NCBI RefSeq assembly: GCF_028858725.1
Contig: NC_084759.1
Span: forward strand, 96,530,362-96,594,361
Direction of reading: 5' to 3'
DNA from: Colius striatus
Taxonomy: Eukaryota > Chordata > Aves > Coliiformes > Coliidae
Length of the DNA stretch: 64,000 nucleotides
In this document: one piece after another, positions 45,701 to 57,485 of the stretch
Layout: every line of letters begins with the position of its first letter
How positions within the stretch are numbered: the stretch's first letter is position 1
Position numbers and translations under genes: made by a program
Notes under the pieces: model-generated
The model's input: the letters and a program-made list of their open reading frames with translations, nothing else
What the model was told of the DNA's origin: nothing
The model's database searches: none

Positions 45701-48700
45701 GAACTTGAGTTCATCCACGATGTCCTCAGACACAGTATCACTAAGAGTCTGGCAATTTTGTCAGACTGTGAATTTCAAGCACGGTGAAGAAGACCATGGA
45801 AAATAAATATTAGTTCTTTTCAATTCAACTGTCAGTTATGAGTTGCCTCAAAGCTAGAGTTACAGGTCAGTGCCGAAGTACAGTGCGTGTTACATGTCTG
45901 GGGGAAATCCTTTTCTAAGCTACACTGAACAGATGTTCCTCTTGCTGCAAAATGTGTCAGGCTTGGAGAGAGAGGGAAGAAGATGTGCCTTCGTCTTTTA
46001 ACATATGTGCAGGCACCAATATTAAAATCAGCACAAATAAAAAGGCCTCTAGTGATTCAGTCTATTTTCTCCCAAATTAAAACAGAATCAATGTAACCCT
46101 TTTCTTCACCAATCAGGTGAATCAAAATACTATAGTCAATCAAAATACTATAAAAAATAATGAAACTATCAACTATGATTTCATTGATGAGACCTTGTAA
46201 CCAGTTGAAAACAAAGTGGTTACCCCACCACATAATGAATGGTCAAGCATGTAGTAGAACTCACAAGCAGAAAGGAACTGGTGTCATTCACACGTGTTTC
46301 CAAAACAAATTGTCTCAGACAATCCTAACTCTGTTCATTGCATGGTTAAAGCAGATTTTACATGTAGAAGATGTTGTAGGTCTGTGTGGCTTTGCTGAGC
46401 ACCTCTGCCCAAGGGGACAGTATGGCTGCAGAGCCACAGCCTCTGAACTCCCCATTGCCAGATTGTACAAGTGGTTAGTCAGCTTTGCAGTCTTACTAGA
46501 TAACTGCAACCTCTGGGAGTTAGAGACTTAACTATAACTCTTAGTAATCACTAACCTAAAGTGTACTTTTGATAAATCTGCAGAATTTCCTGTTCAAAAA
46601 TGTTACTGAACCTTAAATTTAGCTCATTAGGCTGTGGCATAACCAATCTATTTGTGATGGGAGGTCATAATGATCTATCTACGTTGTAGTTGTACACTTG
46701 TACAAGATTAAAGTCTATTTGTCTACATAGAAGTGCATGTATATGTATAAGGATTCCAAAATTCAATGTACATAGAAGATATGCAATGACCAATGAAATG
46801 TGTTTTCTGTAAGGCAATTGTTTACATTAATTAGGCACTGTGGATCATTGACAGCTTCAGTTTATCGTGTGGACTCGAGATGCTTTACTTCCTTATTTTC
46901 AATGGGGATCAGCATTTTAAAAGGGAAGTAACAGAAGGTACTGCCCCAGGAAAAGTTTGATATGAACATCCTGATTTGAAGGGTGGAGAAAATGTAAATC
47001 TAAACAGACATCCAGGGAAAGATTAGGTGTAAAGGCTAAATGCTTCCTCAGTTGTCTATTTTCCTCTTTGAAGGCAAATTTTGGGGTGGATATGTTTGCA
47101 TAAGAACAGGTATTCCCGTCTTGAGGCACATAAGTGTCCAAATAGCATAACAGACGGATGATACACAGAATGAGGAGACTTCTAAAGTCTAGTCAGGTAT
47201 AAATAGAGCTTTCCTTTTATTATTTCTCACCTGACACTAATGCTGTTTCATCTGCCATGCCCACCGTGCAAGCATGTATTTATTTCTATTTTAACAGCTG
47301 TATGCTGTCAGAGAGATTTTGAAGTAACTCAGTCAAGTGAGCATTTCTTTCTGAGAGGTGAGATGAGCCTTCAAATGGAAGTACAATTCTTCAGGTTATA
47401 CAGGGCATAGGAGATTCCTCCAATCTAATTCAAACACAGGACTTTTCAGTGGAAGATAATTCTTCCAGTGATTAGCAAAGCCAGGAACTCATTGGCATTT
47501 AAGAGGTTGATGAGATCTTCTAGTCCTCATGAGTTTCCAAAATATCAGTAGTGTTTGTTGATGTATTTCTTTTTTCTACCTGTCTCTTGCAGCTCATTTT
47601 CATTTCTGAAATTTATCTTCAAGTTTCAAAACTTCCATTTATTGTTTTGCTTCCCTGCTTCCTTCACCACAGGTTTCAATAATGAGAACCATCCTACCAC
47701 TGGACTGTACATACAGCAGTGTAGCCTGGGTGTATGCCTACACCTATGCTGGATGTCACTCATCATAGGTACTACTTCCAATAAAGATCAAAACCCCGCT
47801 CAAACATTTAGAGCTCTCTGAATGTATTGGTATACAACTAGCATATGATGCATTTCGATAGTATTTCTGTGAGCAGTTCCTCTTCTATATTATGGTCTGT
47901 CACAGGCTGTAATTTTACACATGACCTCAATAGCTGATCCTCCCAAAGTCATGTAAGAAAAAATGATTTTAGACCAATCCTGGTAGATAAGACAGTCAGA
48001 TAAACAGATTCAGGGCGTGGTCTGTTCTCTAGCTGTGTGTAGCTTCAAGAGCTGGCTCCCTGAAAATGTTGCACCAAGTTCTTCTGTTGAAAAAAATAGA
48101 CATTTAAAGGCTAGTTTTGACAGGACTTTTCCATGATAATTTGGTTTATTTTTTGAAGTTAATATAACAAATTAAAAAATAGTTTTGAGAATTCAGAGGT
48201 TAAAAAGTCCTGCAAAATGAATAGTGTACTGAAGTGAAATAGCACAGGTCTTATGTGCACTCTTCTTCTAACAGAGCGGTCTCCTGCCAGAGAAATGACC
48301 CTCTTTTAGACAGGTAACCATCTATAACTTTGATTTCAGCTCTGTCACCCCTTTCTCTGTGGCATTGCACAAAGTGCCTTGAGTTTCCTACATCATAGGA
48401 TCCTTTTTTTTTTTTTTGTCTGCAGAAGAGTGATGAAGCTCTCTATAAGAAAAAAAATCCCATGTATTTAGTTTCTAAAGGTTACATTTCACATCTCAGC
48501 TTAAGACATTTTTTTCTCTCCAGACTCTGTCTGGCAGACTTGAAGGCAAAAATGAATTGTCCAGATTCCTTGCAATGATTCCACATGGCCATGTAGCATT
48601 ATACTGCATAACTCACATTATCTGACACTCCTTCCTTACATTTAGTAATGTGGGAAGGAGAGCATTTTGTGGGTTATGAGTGGTTTTGATGGGTCATTCC

Positions 48701-49876
48701 TTTCCATGTGTTTTAGCTTTTACTTTTATTATGTTGTGTAGATACCTAAGGCTGTAACTAAACTAATACCATCAAAGGCAATGTCTAATATTTCCAAACA
48801 TACAGAGCCCACAATGCTACAACCTGCAAGCAATCTAGGAATATGTCTATCTTCGACAGCACTTCCAGGGGCTTTCCTTGTCTCTAGTGGGTCAATACTT
48901 CTTTTTTTTTTGTTTGTTTTGGGTTTTTTTGTTGTTGTTTTGAGTTTTTTTACTAGCCCCACTGGTTCAAAGACCTGGAGTAACCAGAAACATCCATTTC
49001 AAAAACACCCATGAGTTGTCATCATATACTATTATCTCAAGGTAGTGAGAAGAAAGTAAAAAACCCATAATACAGCAGTTATTCCTAACTTGCCCAGGGC
49101 AAATGAGTCTTTGGCGTGCTTTTTTGTCCAGACTTGTAGCTATCTGTGCAGGCTAGATTCACGCTGGAGGGAGGGATCTCTGAATTTCAACATGCATCGT
49201 ACACTGAAAGAAAAGCTCATCCTTTGCACATTAGGCAGTTGCCTCCAACCCTTCTTAATGTTACCTGGAGAAGATCATTAGTATGGAACATAATGGCAGC
49301 AATATTCTTTAAATGTGGAGATTCTCATAGAGGATTATTTCCTAACAGCAACCTTACTTGTGGATTCAAAAGTAGAAGCTGTGAAACTCTGCCAACTATT
49401 TTCTTTGTTGTTCTTGCAAATTATGCAGCTGGTGGAGTAAAGCTTTGATGTTGATTGGAATACTTGACTTTCCCATACCTGTCTAATATCATGATTATAC
49501 TTTTGTATTTGATGAAAGTGAGGAATCAACATTAAAGAGTTACACCAAGTACTTCCTAACTTGGTTTAAATAAAAATAAATCAGATGCTTTCCCAGGGCT
49601 GCAGCACTTAGAAAGTAAGTCCCACTCCAAGTTCAAGCTTACCTTTTGCCATAAGAGCAAGCGTACTGACTAATTTTACATAATATAGTAAGAAATGGAA
49701 ATTCAGACTTTCTGTACTAAATTATAACATAGCTGCAATCTTGCAGTTAAGAAATTGTTAGCACTGCGATTAGGTACCTTTAATTGAATCCCTGACACGT
49801 ATATAATGATAACATCACTGCATGCACACTATGAGAAGCAGTAAAATCAACTATGACACACCCCTCCCAGTTTCCC
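42751..49876. other. CLDN8-CLDN17 spacer, second part
   Basis: About 7 kb with no supported gene. Around 42930-43070 some words (TTTTAATAAAGTCC, TTAAGTCCATGCTG) suggest more of the same very old CR1-type element as at 41.8-42.0 kb. A short near-tandem repeat of AATCAAAATACTATA occurs at about 46123-46153, a T-run near 48405 and a T/G-rich run near 48900-48950. Regulatory sequence for CLDN17 could lie near the right end. Confidence 0.45.
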
Positions 49877-49936
49877 ATTGGCTGTAAACTTGTTAGGCTT
49901 GATGGGTAGGCTCTGTAGTCAGAGGAGATTAAAAAG
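49877..49936 (+). promoter_or_regulatory. Candidate CLDN17 core promoter (CCAAT and TATA-like)
   Basis: An inverted CCAAT box (ATTGG, 49877-49881) preceded by a C-rich CACCCCTCCC stretch lies about 50 bp before ATTAAAAAG (49928-49936). With start of transcription near 49958 these would sit at about -80 and -30, the usual spacing. The 5' UTR would be about 200 nt. This is inferred from spacing only; the CCATATAAGG at 50037 is a competing TATA candidate. Confidence 0.35.
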
Positions 49937-49970
49937 CAAACAAATAGCAGGTCCTTCTAGCCAGTCAGAA

Positions 49971-50018
49971 ATGGATTTCCACCTGCCTGAACCTCAAACT
50001 GGAGAGAGCTGCTTTTAA
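49971..50018 (+). other. Upstream ORF in putative CLDN17 5' UTR
   Basis: An ATG at 49971 opens a 15-codon frame ending in TAA at 50016-50018, 138 bp before the main ATG. It would reduce CLDN17 translation if transcription starts upstream of it. It is absent from the mRNA if the start is driven from 50037. Confidence 0.3.
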
Positions 50019-50036
50019 AGAAATCCCAACAACTTG

Positions 50037-50046
50037 CCATATAAGG
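50037..50046 (+). promoter_or_regulatory. CArG-box match / alternative TATA, CLDN17
   Basis: CCATATAAGG is an exact match to the SRF consensus CC(A/T)6GG and also contains ATATAAG, usable as a TATA box. It lies 111 bp before the CLDN17 start codon. Either role, or neither, is possible. Confidence 0.35.
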
Positions 50047-50156
50047 AGACTACTGGAGAATACATTCCCTCTCGTACTTTGTGTTTCTTCCACTAAGCGG
50101 TGGTTTTGGAAGACTTTCTAGGCCACCTTGCTAGAGGTATCTTTTTCAGAAGAAGC

Positions 50157-50825
50157 ATGGCTTGCTGTGTGTTACAAATCACTGGTCTAATATTTGGAGG
50201 TATTGGCATGGTCGGGACTTTGGCAGCCACAGTTATGCCACAGTGGAGAGTTTCTGCCTATATCGATGGCAACATTGTGGTGTTTGAGACCATCTGGGAA
50301 GGACTATGGATGGACTGCATCAGTCAGTTGGGCATCAGGCTGCAGTGTAAATTCTATGACTCTATTCTGGCTCTCCCCCCACCTTTGGAGGCATTCAGAG
50401 CCCTCATGTGCATTGCAGTGATCCTGTCAATCATTTCCTTTTTGATGGCCATTGTAGGTGTGAAGTACACTCACAGGACCAAGGAGAATCATCAGGACAT
50501 CAGTATCTTTATACTGGCAGCTGGAGTTGCCTTTCTTCTGACAGGTATCCTTGTTCTAGTCCCTGTGTCCTGGACTGGAGGGAGCATCATCCATGACTTC
50601 TATGATCCGGAAGTCCCTGTGCCACTGAAACGAGAACTGGGAGCTGCTCTCTATGTGGGCTGGATGAGCACTGCACTTCTCATCACAGCAGGAGCAATGT
50701 ACTGTAGCTTCTGGTGCTGGGCTGATACATCCTCAAAACCCAGGTATCCATCGCTTTCTTGTCACAAATTGCACAAATCTGGCTTTGCAGGAGGGCCATC
50801 CCTCAGTGTGCATGCCTATGTGTAG
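50157..50825 (+). CDS. CLDN17: Claudin-17
   Basis: Tight-junction claudin of 222 aa (human 224). Human CLDN17 forms a paracellular anion channel, with K65 central to charge selection. Four helices are visible at about 8-27, 81-101, 117-137 and 164-186. The signature residues are W30, G49-L50-W51, C54 and C64, followed by K65. CLDN17-like stretches include R-L-Q-C-K-F-Y, L-A-L-P-P, R-A-L-M-C, V-P-V-S-W-T and K-R-E-L-G-A-A-L. The C terminus H-A-Y-V is a PDZ ligand. The ATG at 50157 has A at -3 and G at +4; the frame runs further upstream but only from a GTG. It is a single exon in the same orientation as CLDN8, 13.4 kb downstream. Oddities: position 56 is Ser and 59 is Gly, where I recall Arg in human, and the C-x-x-C after helix 2 is replaced (Y104, R107), so fewer palmitoylation sites remain. 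Confidence 0.95.
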   Translation: MACCVLQITGLIFGGIGMVGTLAATVMPQWRVSAYIDGNIVVFETIWEGLWMDCISQLGIRLQCKFYDSILALPPPLEAFRALMCIAVILSIISFLMAIVGVKYTHRTKENHQDISIFILAAGVAFLLTGILVLVPVSWTGGSIIHDFYDPEVPVPLKRELGAALYVGWMSTALLITAGAMYCSFWCWADTSSKPRYPSLSCHKLHKSGFAGGPSLSVHAYV

Positions 50826-50885
50826 TTGCTGCATGTGATCTTTCTGCTTAACATGTTGATATGTACTGAGTGGGTTCAGTGCCTA

Positions 50886-50891
50886 ATTAAA
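50886..50891 (+). terminator. Candidate CLDN17 polyadenylation signal
   Basis: ATTAAA lies 61 bp after the stop codon and is followed by a GT/T-rich stretch (GTTTGTAACG, then TTTTGTTCATTTCC). It would give a very short 3' UTR. A more distal site cannot be excluded. Confidence 0.35.
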
Positions 50892-53800
50892 CTCTGAGTT
50901 TGTAACGGAGGAACAATTTTGTTCATTTCCTATTTACTCTTGACATATGTACCTGCTCTCTAACATGCTTACAGGAAATGTTATTACAAGAGCATTACAT
51001 TAGACCACAGTCAGAAGAAAAATGTGACCATTTTATGGGAATGAAGCATGACATAGGAACAGCAGCAGCCAGGCGTCTCTCAGAGAAGACAAACAGCATA
51101 TGACTGGTTTGGAAGTAAGGCAGCTGATATGCAATGGCACCATTGCTCTCTCTTAAACTCATGGTGTGCAAAGAGAGTTGTTCATTTTACTCTGAAAAAA
51201 AAAAAGTCTTCATAAGGACTGCTCTAGGACAATGGTGAGAAGAATGGAGTTGGCAGCATGGCTGAAGCAGCTGCTAAATGAAGCTGCCAGAAATCTAGAT
51301 TTCAATACTGGGATGTAAAATGTTCATACTATCCCATCAGAAACCTCTATGATTCACCACGGATTTCATTGATGTTTGTGGACTTGATGTATCCTTCTTA
51401 TCTCTTCTGCAGGGAACAGAATCCAGCTCATGGAATAATAGAATTTTTAATCATTTCACCAGATTTTGCCTTGAATACATTAACTTTCCGTTGCTTGCTG
51501 CCTCTCCTCTTTTATGGCTTCTCCTGTTCCATAGGTAGCACTTCCTCTTCTATAAAATTCAGGACAGACCATCTGTCCTTATGCACTTAAAAGCATTGTG
51601 GTAATGCAAAGTATAACTAGATGAGCCGAGCAATGAAAATATGTAATCCCCACTTCCCCACTGGAAGGCTGAGAGTTCTTGCTTACATCGTACATTACAC
51701 TCACAAAAACAAAGTTCTGATGTGCATTTCTTTTTCACACCTGAAAGCCTGGAATCTGCTTTTGACAATGTTGATGTAACAGTGTTGAAAAATGACCAAA
51801 GAAGGTTCAGCTCAAAACATGTTTTCTGGTTCTTTACACAGTGGTAATGGATAGTACCATTTCATCAATAATTTAACGACACAGATACTCAATTTGATCC
51901 TTTTCTGTGTCTCTGACTGATATCTGGAAAGAAGAGTGTGATGACTCTTTGAGCTGAGCTGAGCAACGCATTTATATATTCATTTGACTCTTCTATTTGA
52001 AGCAGAACACGGAAAGCTGCATTTAATTAAACAAGCCTTTTATTAACTTGACTTCAGACAAACCTAAACGAAGCAGTGCCGTTGAGCACAGATATTCATT
52101 ACATATATTAACTAATGTGCATTTACATTTAAGACAACCAGCTTAGATCTTGCAGTGGGAATTTTCTAGTCATCAGAAAACAGGTTTACTGTATCCTTCT
52201 CACCACTTGAGCACTCAAATCAGCACTCACTAATTCCAGATGAGCCTTTAAGAGAACACTGGTGAGTAGGCTTTTTTAGTACTAAAACATGTATATTTTT
52301 TTATGTTGTCTCATAGCTGCTGATGTCTGTCACAGCAGCTGTCATTGGGTCAGACAGCTCATTTCAGTGGAGTCATTCTGTTGACTTTGGTAATAATTTA
52401 TACTACTCTGAAGACCTTCACCTACAATTTTATTGTATTTATGTCCTGTAATACGTATTTTATGTAATAGAGAACTATTTGGTGAGTAAGCCAGAACAAC
52501 ACTTTTTGGATTCATTTAGATAGGACATTTGTGATTAACAAAGCAGAGGATGAGGACATTTGCAATGCAAATTTGATACATATTTATAGGTAAGTGCTGA
52601 ATTTAAATATGACGTATTCAATGTAATGCAACTTTATGCAGATATAAGTGCTTACGAAGTAATTAAATGCAGTTTTCTAGAATGTTAATTAAAGGATCCT
52701 GAACACTTACTTTATCAGTGGGTTCATCTAGAAATCAAATTTGAACTGGTTGCACCATTTGCACTAGTAACTATATTTTCAAAGAGTTGAAAGATAAAAC
52801 TGGTTTATTTGAGCATTTAACATTAACATAAAAGAAAACCTAAGCTTTTTAAACACCCGATGGCTGCACATAACTCCATTTCTCTCTTTTACCAGTTGAT
52901 GAGAAGATGGGCTCAAACTAAATATTTAAGTTCAGACAATGCTGTGCATGCATGTGAGTTTGGAATCTGATTGATTCCAAGTATATAGCTAGGCTAAGCT
53001 GCTGTTCAGATGTCTGAGGTTTTATTGACACAAATGGCAATTTCTGGTGATGTGATTTAGCACTTAAGCCTCAAACAAATATGTTTATGTGTCTGTGAGA
53101 GTAAAATTTGTGAATTTGATGCAGGAACAATTTTCTCATATTAAGCTAATCTGCAAGAGATGTAACACTGATTAACCTTCTCCCTTTGAGCAGAACACAA
53201 ATTCCTTTATTGTGGATTTTGGTGGGGAAAATCACATAAAGATGATTATCAGGTATTTCAACTCTGAATGTGAAGAATGCATTTGTCTCAAAAAACTGCA
53301 GCTGTGTCTGCTAAAGGAAACAGTATTTCTTCTTCCTTGCCACATATTCAAAACCTATGGTGCTCAGAACTGACTAGATGAAAGCTGCAATTTGGAAGTA
53401 TGAGTAAGAAAAGGAAGTTTCAAGGGCTTTAATGAAAAACTGGTTGAGTTTTGAAAATAAAATACTGCTGTTCATATGTTTCATGAGGGTAATAGGAAGA
53501 CCTTGAGTTGAGTGGAATGATGGAAGAGCTTGCATAGATCTCTAATGCCCAAGGTTGCACCTTCTGTCCTCTCTCTGCTGCTCCAGGAGAGTTTCTGTTT
53601 CTTCTGAGTCATATCCAGCCAGACTCAGTCTCAGGCAACCCCAAGTGTCTAAGGTGACTCTTGGAGCTTATTTAGATGGCTGAATATGTCCTTCCTGAGT
53701 GAGACAGGTGAGCAGACAATGCTCAAGAACACATATAATTCAGGAAACACATTTAGGGAAAAGGCTACCTCTTCACCTCCACGGTGCAGGAGGATCCTGG

Positions 53801-56800
53801 AAACAGAGCATTGGTTACACATTACGTGATGGAGGACCAAGAGGAAGCAGGATGTGAATAAAATCTATTGACTGGATTTTTCCCTCAGAAGAAAAGACTT
53901 GATGTGTGGGTGTCATTTGATGTGGATGGGCCAGGGAGTATTAAAACGTTATGTCAGGTTTTTGTATGCTGGATCGCTGCTTTCATTGAGGAGTGAGAGC
54001 GGTGAACTTGCTTTAGTGATGCTATGTTCACATTCCTCTAGGCATAACTGTCAGAAACTTCAGACCTGCTGTATTTGTTAATAACAAATGATTAAATATT
54101 GTGTTTAAATATCAAGTTTAATATCCTGATGCTAACATATACTTCAATATTTTTTGATTGCAAGGAAAAATGCCGTTGGAAATAAATGTGACCTGCTGAG
54201 ATTTTGCTATGTGTTTGAAATAAATCCATGAACCCTTCAAGTTTATTTTTTTGTACTATTGTATCATTGTTTCTTTTATATTAAAATTAATGAACATCTT
54301 TCCTCATTGCCAGAGAAAAAAAAACAGATTCAGTATTTTTATAACGTTCTTCTCTGATTCAGTCTTGGTTTTTACATTATGCTTTGGGTTTTGCTTGATA
54401 ACAAATAAAGTGGATCTGATTCCTTGGGAAATAAAATACACAAGACTGATTTACTGCTGACTTTTAAGACTTGCTTATAAGAAGTTTCCTGAAGCAAATT
54501 GATATTTGAAAACCTGGTCCTGAAATGTATATTCATTTCTGAGATGAAAAGATTCTGGAGCAAATAGTCCACTATGGCCAAGGGAATATATTTATGGCAA
54601 AAATGATGGCTTAGAAAAACATTTCCTTATAGCAGAAATACGAATTAGACAGGTTTGGAGACAAATAAATGCATGCAGTCATCAGTCCTGATATGCAGAG
54701 ACAAAGCTCAGTGTGAGGGACATGAAGACTAAAAGACTTTATGTTGAGAAATGTTACAACTCTCCTGAAAATCAGTATGAGGACTTACAAAGTCAGAAAT
54801 GGGAGCTTGATTGTGTCCTTGTGATTGACTGCAACCATCCTTTTATAAAAGGCACAAGAGGTCTTTTCAGAGGAGTCCTACGTCATCCTTGAAAACTGGG
54901 ACAGAACTGACCCACCAAATTAACTGTTCCTTTTCTTTGAATCTGATACGGAAATGCTCTCTGACTTATACACTTTGCTTTCCTGATTTGAGTCTCCAAG
55001 TCTGAGTAAGACTAACTTGACATTTTATGACTACTTTAAGAAACAAAGAGCAAAAGAAAACAAGAAATACTCTGATAAGGGCAGGACATTTTCAGCAGAA
55101 AAGGTCTGTGTGAGTGCTTCTTGCATTCAGTTGCCACTCGTGAAAATGTTCTGACTGTAAAGGAGGACAAAAAAATATTCAAAAGCACAGAGATTTCATT
55201 TTTAGCAAAAGCAAGGAACAGAAATGGCTCGAGGAATGGAAATGTCTAAGGAAAGGGTTGTGGCAGCGGTTAATAACAAGCTATGTAGACCTTCAGAATC
55301 ACCATCAGAGAGTTTGCTCAATTCTAGGGATCAGAATGGATTGAAGCCAGTGGGTCCCCCGTGACAATATAATCAAGGGCATAATTTTTTAAAAGATAAA
55401 AGGTAAAAGAGAAAACACTATGTTGAACTCAGCTGTTTGTACCAGAAGAAAAACAAACCACAAGATATTACCTGAGATTCCTATCCCTACACTTCCAGCC
55501 CTTTAAAATTGAGTGAGCTAATTTTACCATTAGGCTTTTTATTCTTTTATCTAGTCATTTGCTTCTCTCTCCAAAAAGGCCTCTCATTGAATGTGTCATC
55601 ACCTGAACAGTGTGAAATTTTGAGGCATTATAGAAAAGCAAACTTTACTGTACTTTTACTTTCTGTTACTTGTCAGTTCAAGTAGCAAGCCTAACAGTGT
55701 GCATGTGCTGATGCAGAGACTCTGTATCAGAGTGACATTGCTCTTCCAAGTGCCTCCTTCATGCGGGCCCTGCAAACCAGAAGAAATTTTGCTGGTAAGA
55801 TGACTTTTAAGAAGGGTCATTTTAATCAAGGATTCTGGATCTTTCTGCTATCAAGGAGTGCTCACCACTTGAGTTGTAATGATTGCTGCAGTGATAAGAG
55901 ATGAGAAACTAGAGAATCTGGATGCATCTCTCTGCTTTGAGGAGGGAACAGACAGAATTGCCCCAAGATGTTTGAAGTAGTTATCATTCATCCTAACACA
56001 TATATACTTCCCTTGCCCCAGTAATATCCAAGCAAACACTACCGGTATATCAATCACTCACTAGAAATGAATTTATCATGCAGTTCCCTTCATCATTCCC
56101 TTTTTTAAACTTAAACATTTAAACAACATGAAAAAAAAAGAGCTTGCAGCAATTTAACTGACAAATCCAACACCTTTGTGCAAAAAAGACATTTCAGAAA
56201 TAGAAATCACAAACCCATCAAGTTCCGTTCCCTGCACCAGCATTAGTCAAAATGAATTATACATTAAGCTTCCTAAATCTCTGTTGCCCACTTCTACTAT
56301 GGACCTTAATCTGTGGTCTTTGTCTCAGTTATTATGAAGTGGTCCCTGATTGCCAAATGACAAAGATGATGAGTACATTAATGTTTCAGATTCTGTCTGA
56401 AGGATGAGTGACTGACAGAATGATAAGCAATGTTTATTCATTCAGAGTTTCTACTGTAATGCCAGGTGGTGCTGGGAGATAGAAAATAATCTCCGAACCC
56501 CAACAAATGTTACCTCGCGTACTGTCACATTCATTCTGAATTTGGCAAAAATTGGCAACGACTCCACGTGTTGAAGAAAAGTGTATTGTTACCTAAGTAC
56601 TTTTTCACATGTTAGTCTGAGTCCTGGTCTCTTACTAACACATCCAAAGCACCAACCACAAACTCTTCTCACACGAAACTGGTGGCTGCTGCAGCCATGC
56701 AAGGGGAGAAGCAGGGAAGGTCAGTGTTGGTGCCAGAGCTCCTGCCTGCAGCCCCAGGACAGATGATACACAATGACAGACTGCCTTTGCAGGGGTCTAA

Positions 56801-57084
56801 AGGAGGAGCACACATCTTCCCTCATCTAAACATACCCTTATGGTGGATTGACTGTAGCTAGCCATTAAGACTGTCTCTCCCTCTTAGTTCTCTCACTCTT
56901 CCTTCTCACATTCTTTCCCTGCTTCAACATAATCTCTCCATGGGCTACACGGATCCCTTCCCTGTAGCCTCTTGGTGCTCACAAGACTGTTTCTCACACT
57001 TTTCTCCTCACCTCTCAAATTTGGGCAGTGCTTTGCCCTTCTTAAACAGACTTTCCCAAGGCACTCTCATCGTGAATGCTCTAG
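50892..57084. other. Intergenic downstream of CLDN17, nothing recognised
   Basis: About 6 kb of AT-rich DNA without a supportable gene, RNA or young repeat. By human synteny GRIK1 would lie further on in this direction, but no ionotropic glutamate receptor exon was found. Confidence 0.55.
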
Positions 57085-57485
57085 AGTGAAAGTCTTATGA
57101 GGAGCAGCTGAGGGAACTTGAGTTGTTTCGCTTAGAGGAGGCTGAGAAGAGACATGATCTCTCTACAACTACCTGAAAGGAGATGGGAGAGTGTAGTCTC
57201 TTCTCCCAAGTAATGAATGATAGGACAACAGGAAATGGGCTCAAGTTGCACCAGGGGAGGTTTAGATTGACAATTAGGAAGAATTTTTTAACTGAGAGAG
57301 TTGTTAGACAGGAGAAAGGGCTGCCCAGGGAGGTGGTGAAGTCACCATCCCTGGAGATATTTAAAAGCTGTGAATATGAGGTGCTGAGGGACACGGCTTA
57401 GCAGTGGGCTTGGCAATGTGAGGTTAGTGGTTGGATATCATGATCTTGAAGATATTTCATAACCAAAAAATTCTATGGTTTTATT
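57085..57485 (+). mobile_element. CR1 LINE fragment, older subfamily
   Basis: Plus-strand CR1 3' part: AGAGGAGGCTGAGAAGAGAC near 57135, TGCCCAGGGAGGTGGTGAAG near 57322, ATCCCTGGAGATATTTAAAA near 57347 and a decayed TTCTATGG tail near 57470. Its wording differs from the other copies, so it is a different, older subfamily. The CR1 frame is broken. Confidence 0.88.

Noticed and set aside
50100-50156. N-terminal extension of CLDN17
   Set aside because: It starts only from GTG, and the ATG at 50157 matches the family N terminus and has a strong context.
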